From a bacterium (GTDB lineage: Bacteria > JACRDZ01 > JAQUKH01), in NCBI GenBank assembly GCA_028719205.1, contig JAQUKH010000005.1:1-64000 (forward strand): DNA of 64,000 bases, written 5' to 3'. Position 1 is the first letter of the stretch; the number at the start of each line of letters is the position of its first letter. Of this stretch, positions 59,932 through 64,000 are shown one piece after another. The translations under genes were made by a program, and so were the position numbers. The notes beneath the pieces were generated by a model that made no database searches, was not told the DNA's origin, and was given only the letters and a program-made list of their open reading frames with translations.

Positions 59932-61728
59932 TTATGATTCTTTTCGATCTTTAACAGGCAGATAAACAGTAACGATAGTCCCTTTCCCGATTCCCTTAGA
60001 AAACACTTCAATTTTCCCGTTATGCATTTCAACTATTTCTTTACTAATTGTAAGGCCGAGGCCCGTGCCGGGCACCGCGGGATGGCGTTTAAAATAACGT
60101 GTAAAAATATTTTCCTTAATTTCAGGCGATATTCCGCATCCGGTATCTTTAACCTCAATTTTTATAAATTCACCTGCTAAACTTACTGATACAGTTATAA
60201 AACCTTTCTCAGTAAACTTTATCGCGTTATCAATAATATTATTTAAAAGAATTTTTATTTCCAGCGGATCGGCAAAAATATTTTCTGCTTCTTTTTTGAT
60301 ATCTATTTTAAATCTAAGCTTTTTTTCATATAATATATATTGATTATTTTTTAATATCTCTTCTATCAGTTTTTTTACCGAAAAGATAATTTTATTTAAG
60401 CCTTTTTTCCTTTTTAACACAAAAGTTGCTAATATATTATTCACATCTTCGCTTAAACGTTTCAGATTATTTGATATTATTTCCTGAGTTTTCATTATCT
60501 TATTCATATCATTATTTTTTATTGCCTGCTGGTTTATATCCTGAGCCATCTTGATCATCGCGATCGGAGTTTTTAATTCATGTGATACTTCACGGAACGC
60601 GTTTTCTTTCATTATTTCTATTTTTTTCCGTTCAGTAATATCAGCACCGTACAAATTGATATACTTCTGATCTAATATGGGCTTTAAGGTATATGAATAT
60701 ATTTTATTTCCGACTACAGTTTCCAGGTCACTAATAGTTGTTTTATTTTTAAAAGCCTTATTGACCATATTGATTATATTATTCGGAAGTATATTAAATA
60801 TATCTTTTTCTGAAAATCCTATTTTTTTCAAAAGCTTTAACGTCGCGGGATTTTTATATAAAATTTCACCTTTTTCGTTCATTCTTAAAACAGGATTTGG
60901 ATTTTCAAAAGGGAATTTAGAAGCCTTAGATATTTCATCTTCTATTTGCTTGCGGCTGGTAATATCTTCAATAACAGCTACTAAATATTTAATACTGCCT
61001 GAAGAATCGTGTATTGCGGAAACTGTTAGATCAACCCAGACAATTGAACCGTCTTTGCAAATATATCGTTTATCTCTTTTGTAATGATCTATTTTTTTAC
61101 TGATCAACCGTTTAAAATTCTCATAGTCGATATTAATATCATCAGGGTGAGTTATATCCTTAAATGTTTTTTTTACAAGCTCATCATGTGTATAACCGAC
61201 AATATCACAATATTTCTGGTTAATAAAAATCCATTTGCCGTCAAGCCCTACATGGCTCATTCCGACCACGGCTTGTTCAAATGTGTTACGAAAACGTTCT
61301 TCACTTTCTTTTAATGCCTCTTCTATCTGCCTGCGGTCAGTAATATCCACGATGGTGCCGGATACAACATCACCTTCTATCCGCATGCATAAATATGTGA
61401 ATATCTCTTTTCCTGTCTTGCTGACAAATTCAACTTCATTACCCTCAACATAATGCTTTTTATTAAGCAAACTAACGATTTCATCCCGCTCTTTAGGATT
61501 TTTATATAAAATCCTGGCTCCACCGCGCTTATTTATTTCCTCTATGGACTTATATTCAAGCATTTTAAGCAATGGTTTATTCATAAACAATACTTTCCCT
61601 CTCTTACTGCTCTTAAAAACCCCCACTAATGTATTATCGATAATACTGCTTACTATTATTTCTTCGGGTTGTTTATGTTCAGCTTTGTCAACTATTAATT
61701 CTTTTACTTTTTTTTTCATATCAGTCAC
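59932..61728 (-). CDS. Multi-PAS sensor histidine kinase
   Basis: A 598-residue soluble protein. PAS modules lie at about 23-130, 138-262 (EESEERFRNTFEQAVVGMSHVGLDGKW... with a PAC end at ITDRRQIE and ITSRKQIE), and 270-370. The kinase core has the H-box SHELKTPIAMIKMA (His about 386), N-box NNIIDNAIKF, and G-boxes DTGCGISPEI and GTGLGLTISKEIVEMH. No membrane helices. No response regulator is adjacent, so its partner is elsewhere. It lies 3 bases downstream of an outer-membrane-like gene on the same strand. Confidence 0.93.
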   Translation of the reverse strand: MTDMKKKVKELIVDKAEHKQPEEIIVSSIIDNTLVGVFKSSKRGKVLFMNKPLLKMLEYKSIEEINKRGGARILYKNPKERDEIVSLLNKKHYVEGNEVEFVSKTGKEIFTYLCMRIEGDVVSGTIVDITDRRQIEEALKESEERFRNTFEQAVVGMSHVGLDGKWIFINQKYCDIVGYTHDELVKKTFKDITHPDDINIDYENFKRLISKKIDHYKRDKRYICKDGSIVWVDLTVSAIHDSSGSIKYLVAVIEDITSRKQIEDEISKASKFPFENPNPVLRMNEKGEILYKNPATLKLLKKIGFSEKDIFNILPNNIINMVNKAFKNKTTISDLETVVGNKIYSYTLKPILDQKYINLYGADITERKKIEIMKENAFREVSHELKTPIAMIKMAQDINQQAIKNNDMNKIMKTQEIISNNLKRLSEDVNNILATFVLKRKKGLNKIIFSVKKLIEEILKNNQYILYEKKLRFKIDIKKEAENIFADPLEIKILLNNIIDNAIKFTEKGFITVSVSLAGEFIKIEVKDTGCGISPEIKENIFTRYFKRHPAVPGTGLGLTISKEIVEMHNGKIEVFSKGIGKGTIVTVYLPVKDRKES

Positions 61729-61731
61729 TCC

Positions 61732-62694
61732 TTAAAAAACCCCGTCTATCCCAAGCCGTAGACCGTATATTTTCCTGAAATTTTCATCCGCGGGGAATTC
61801 CAGTTGAGGCGCAATGTCAAAAAACATCCAGGGATCGATCAATTGCACTCTGTAAACAATATCTGTCCTGTATTTATCAACATCATAAAAAGGTTCAGTA
61901 TGCGCAAACCCGCTAACCCGCCAGAAAATAATCCTCTCCCTTTTTACCAAGTCATAACTTAATATAAAACTCTGTTCCAGCGCGAATCCCTTTGTCGTCT
62001 TTGAATATAAACCGGCTGTGATCGCCCTGAAAAGCATTTTTTCTGAAAACGGATAATCAAAGTCAACCTGGGTTAATTCTCCAAAACCATTATCACTATA
62101 CCAGAAAACAGACTGGTGGAAATTCGCCGTCCAGCTTTTGATCTTAATACTGCTTCTTAACAATTTCACACGGCTGTATACAACTGTCCTTTTATCACGG
62201 ATAGTAATTCCGGTTCCGAGAGAAAGTACTAATCTTTTTAATTTAAGTAAATAAAATTTTATTCCTGTGCTTACTTCTTCAGCATTTCCGTCAAGAAGCT
62301 CCGAACTGGGTAAATTATCCCTTTCATTGTTATTTATTAATATCGATAAATACGGAAAATACAAACTAACATTTATTTTTGTCTTGAATTCCGGATCTTT
62401 CCCCTCTTCCTTAAGGCCCTCATACCTGAGCAGGAACTTATCTTCCTGCTGTATATCATCGTATTCCTTATCCTGAAAAAGGTATTCATCTATTTTCTGG
62501 GTAATTGACCTGAAATTTTTTCCGATATTTTCTCTTTGCCTGCTTAAGAACCTGGAGGTATTTGTTTTGTTATTGGTATTGTTAATTACCGGTTCTTCTT
62601 GAGCATCGGTAATGCAATTAAATATAATTATAAAAACTAAACCAAAAAATATGATTATTTTTTTATTTTTTATATCTTCCCAAGAATGTCCCAT
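61732..62694 (-). CDS. Hypothetical outer-membrane beta-barrel protein
   Basis: A 320-residue protein with an N-terminal signal (about 12-31; ends ITDAQ), a polar helical stretch (32-100), then many amphipathic strands (VSLYFPYLSILI, VLSLGTGITI, FHQSVFWYSDNG, ITAGLYSKTT, IFWRVSGFAHTEPF) and a terminal Phe after LGIDG. This matches a small outer-membrane barrel with a periplasmic N-terminal segment. No family recognised. It probably shares a transcript with the histidine kinase. Confidence 0.75.
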   Translation of the reverse strand: MGHSWEDIKNKKIIIFFGLVFIIIFNCITDAQEEPVINNTNNKTNTSRFLSRQRENIGKNFRSITQKIDEYLFQDKEYDDIQQEDKFLLRYEGLKEEGKDPEFKTKINVSLYFPYLSILINNNERDNLPSSELLDGNAEEVSTGIKFYLLKLKRLVLSLGTGITIRDKRTVVYSRVKLLRSSIKIKSWTANFHQSVFWYSDNGFGELTQVDFDYPFSEKMLFRAITAGLYSKTTKGFALEQSFILSYDLVKRERIIFWRVSGFAHTEPFYDVDKYRTDIVYRVQLIDPWMFFDIAPQLEFPADENFRKIYGLRLGIDGVF

Positions 62695-62736
62695 ATTTTT
62701 GGATTATACCAAATATTCAAGGATATTTAATATAAT

Positions 62737-62774
62737 AAAAAAAGCAGCACAATAAAAATCTGCTGCTTTTTTTT
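62737..62774. terminator. Bidirectional rho-independent terminator
   Basis: Arms GCAGCA / TGCTGC flanked by seven A on one side and eight T on the other, with a 12-base loop, so it can stop transcription from both sides. A further inverted repeat (CCAGCATA / TATGCTGG) lies about 30 bases to the right. It closes the transcript of the CxxC protein gene on the minus strand. Confidence 0.85.
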
Positions 62775-62816
62775 CCAGCATACACTCACGTTTATGCTGG
62801 ATTTATATTTCTTTAT

Positions 62817-63551
62817 TTAACTGTTAAAAATAATCTTTCTTTTATGCCTTATTCCTCTTAAATTAAATCTTTCAATACGCATTTTTTTATGCACAATAAC
62901 CGTCATTACGCCATTATCACAATTATTTTCTTCAATAAAATCCCTTATTGATTTAAGCTGGACCCATGTCAGGAATTTCTGGCATTCACGAAGTATCTCT
63001 CTGATCTCCTGGAAACCCAGTTTAGCCAGGACAACCATTGAATCACCTGTATCCCAAAAACATTCTTCCATCGCGCTCAAATCCATTTTTTCAACACTAT
63101 GCGCCGCTATTTCGACAAATCTTTCAATTTTGCCATTGTCCATCCACACGAACTGTTTCTTTAAATGGATCCTGATCAGGTCAGCCTGGCAAGTAACTTT
63201 CACATTTTTAACTTTTAGACGGCTATCTTCCATAATTTTATAATGCAGCGGTTCATTAATATTATTGCGCCACTTTTTTATCAAAAAAACTTTTTTACCA
63301 TTGGTAGCTTTAAAATATCCGACTTGCGCCTTATCCCTGCAGGACATTTTGCTGATGGATGAATCTTCTAAAACACTTAATTCCCGTAAATGATGGCCCT
63401 TATGTTCAATTGTAAAATCTTTATAATCATCTTTGGGAACCGAAATAAAATCATTTAAATTCTTATCAAAAACAAAAATCGGAGCATTATCATGATCTGT
63501 CTTTCTCAAGATCTTATTGCATTCCAGACAATGTATAATATCTTTATTCAT
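62817..63551 (-). CDS. Hypothetical protein with N-terminal CxxC
   Basis: A 244-residue soluble protein. The N-terminus MNKDIIHCLECNKILRK has a CxxC pair, likely half of a zinc site, with KMSCRDKA possibly adding to it. The rest is mixed alpha/beta, with a C-terminal basic region (HKKMRIERFNLRGIRHKRKI). No family recognised. It overlaps the HD-GYP stop by 8 bases and is the downstream member of that pair, so it may be a partner or target of cyclic di-GMP signalling; inference only. Confidence 0.7.
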   Translation of the reverse strand: MNKDIIHCLECNKILRKTDHDNAPIFVFDKNLNDFISVPKDDYKDFTIEHKGHHLRELSVLEDSSISKMSCRDKAQVGYFKATNGKKVFLIKKWRNNINEPLHYKIMEDSRLKVKNVKVTCQADLIRIHLKKQFVWMDNGKIERFVEIAAHSVEKMDLSAMEECFWDTGDSMVVLAKLGFQEIREILRECQKFLTWVQLKSIRDFIEENNCDNGVMTVIVHKKMRIERFNLRGIRHKRKIIFNS

Positions 63552-64000
63552 TAATCATCCTCCTTTTATCGGAATTATTGTCTCCCTCTTCTTCTTCCAG
63601 CAGAATTTCAATAAATACTGCTGCGGCATTAGGATCAAACTGTGTGCCTGAACAGCGCTTAAGCTCCATAATTGCCTCTTTTCTGGTTTTTGCCTTGGAA
63701 TATGGCCTATGGCTCGTCATCGCGTCATAAGAATCAACTATATTTATAATTCTTGCCCCCAACGGTATATCTTCACCCTTTAATCCAAAAGGGTATCCGG
63801 TTCCATCATAGTTTTCATGATGATGTAAAACAATCCGGATAACTTCTCCCGAACCAAACATAGGTTCGAGTATATGCGCGCCTTCTTCCGGATGTTTTCT
63901 TATAATTTTCCATTCTTCAGGATTCAAAGCCCCGCGCCTGAGAAGAATATCATTATTAATTCCAAGCTTGCCAATATCATGAAGAAAACTGGCCCTTTGA
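63544..64000 (-). CDS. HD-GYP domain phosphodiesterase (N-terminus cut by window edge)
   Basis: The frame stays open to base 64000. The last 152 codons show FLHDIGKLGI, the HD-type metal motif, then HPEEGAHIL, LHHHENYDGTGYPFGLKG (HHE and GYP motifs), IINIVDSYDAMTSHRPY and a C-terminal acidic tail. HD-GYP proteins degrade cyclic di-GMP. All motifs of the C-terminal half are intact. The sensor or receiver part, if any, lies outside the window. With the V4R-GGDEF protein at 12.4 kb, the window holds both a maker and a degrader of cyclic di-GMP. Confidence 0.93.
   Translation of the reverse strand, partial: QRASFLHDIGKLGINNDILLRRGALNPEEWKIIRKHPEEGAHILEPMFGSGEVIRIVLHHHENYDGTGYPFGLKGEDIPLGARIINIVDSYDAMTSHRPYSKAKTRKEAIMELKRCSGTQFDPNAAAVFIEILLEEEEGDNNSDKRRMINE

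Noticed and set aside
1-64000. CRISPR array, rRNA genes, prophage or transposase
   Set aside because: No regularly spaced repeats, rRNA sequence, phage structural genes or transposase frames were seen anywhere in the window.

Overview
The window reads as chromosomal DNA of an uncultured, fairly AT-rich, Gram-negative bacterium. Supporting signs are an OprO/P-type porin, two further outer-membrane-like proteins ending in Phe, an LapA/LapB-like pair, and diaminopimelate synthesis by the LL-DAP aminotransferase (DapL) route. Gene content and the dispersed intergenic palindromes are typical of candidate-phylum genomes such as Omnitrophota- or Firestonebacteria-like groups. I cannot fix the phylum from sequence alone.

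Layout. (1) 1-17.5 kb, minus strand, is a dense housekeeping run. It holds mutS (cut by the left edge), lapB-like, lapA, topA, dprA, a CarD-type regulator, pyrE, pyrF, panB, a deoxynucleoside kinase, folK and folB. A lysine/peptidoglycan set follows (dapL, a V4R-GGDEF diguanylate cyclase, dapB, dapA, dapF, lysA) behind a clear TTGACA/TAAAAT promoter. (2) 17.6-22.3 kb has an unannotated 52-codon membrane protein with its own promoter and two terminators, then iscU/nifU-like, cysE, rpsA, plsC and cmk. (3) 22.3-29.7 kb is a thiamine region: a HydG-type radical SAM protein coupled to thiS, then thiG, thiE, a thiD-thiN fusion and thiC, with a HydE/BioB-type radical SAM protein convergent at its end. 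(4) 29.7-41.8 kb holds a DMT transporter, a HemN-like radical SAM protein preceded by a 21-residue peptide gene and an internal terminator, and a block of alkaline-phosphatase-superfamily proteins with a porin and an epimerase. Three of those proteins have altered metal-site residues. (5) 41.8-50.2 kb has tRNA-Glu, tRNA-Lys, purA, serA, a class V aminotransferase, tyrS, a rhomboid protease and a secreted ankyrin protein. (6) 50.15-57.2 kb is an accessory island at tRNA-Leu(CAA). (7) 57.4-64 kb has a secreted serine protease, a probable lipoprotein, a PAS histidine kinase, an outer-membrane-like protein, an unknown CxxC protein and an HD-GYP phosphodiesterase cut by the right edge.

The most interesting part is the island. 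The 3' end of tRNA-Leu recurs three more times downstream (about 51.4, 52.0 and 57.2 kb), dividing the locus into consecutive cassettes with no integrase in view. The third cassette carries a compact operon: two small four-helix membrane proteins, a cupin-like protein, and a 955-residue protein that joins a complete calcineurin-type metallophosphoesterase, an unassigned middle region and a radical SAM domain. I do not recognise this combination and regard it as the best candidate for an undescribed system. The second candidate is the 21-residue peptide / attenuator / radical SAM arrangement at 30.6-32.3 kb, which has the architecture of a RiPP (ribosomally made, modified peptide) locus.
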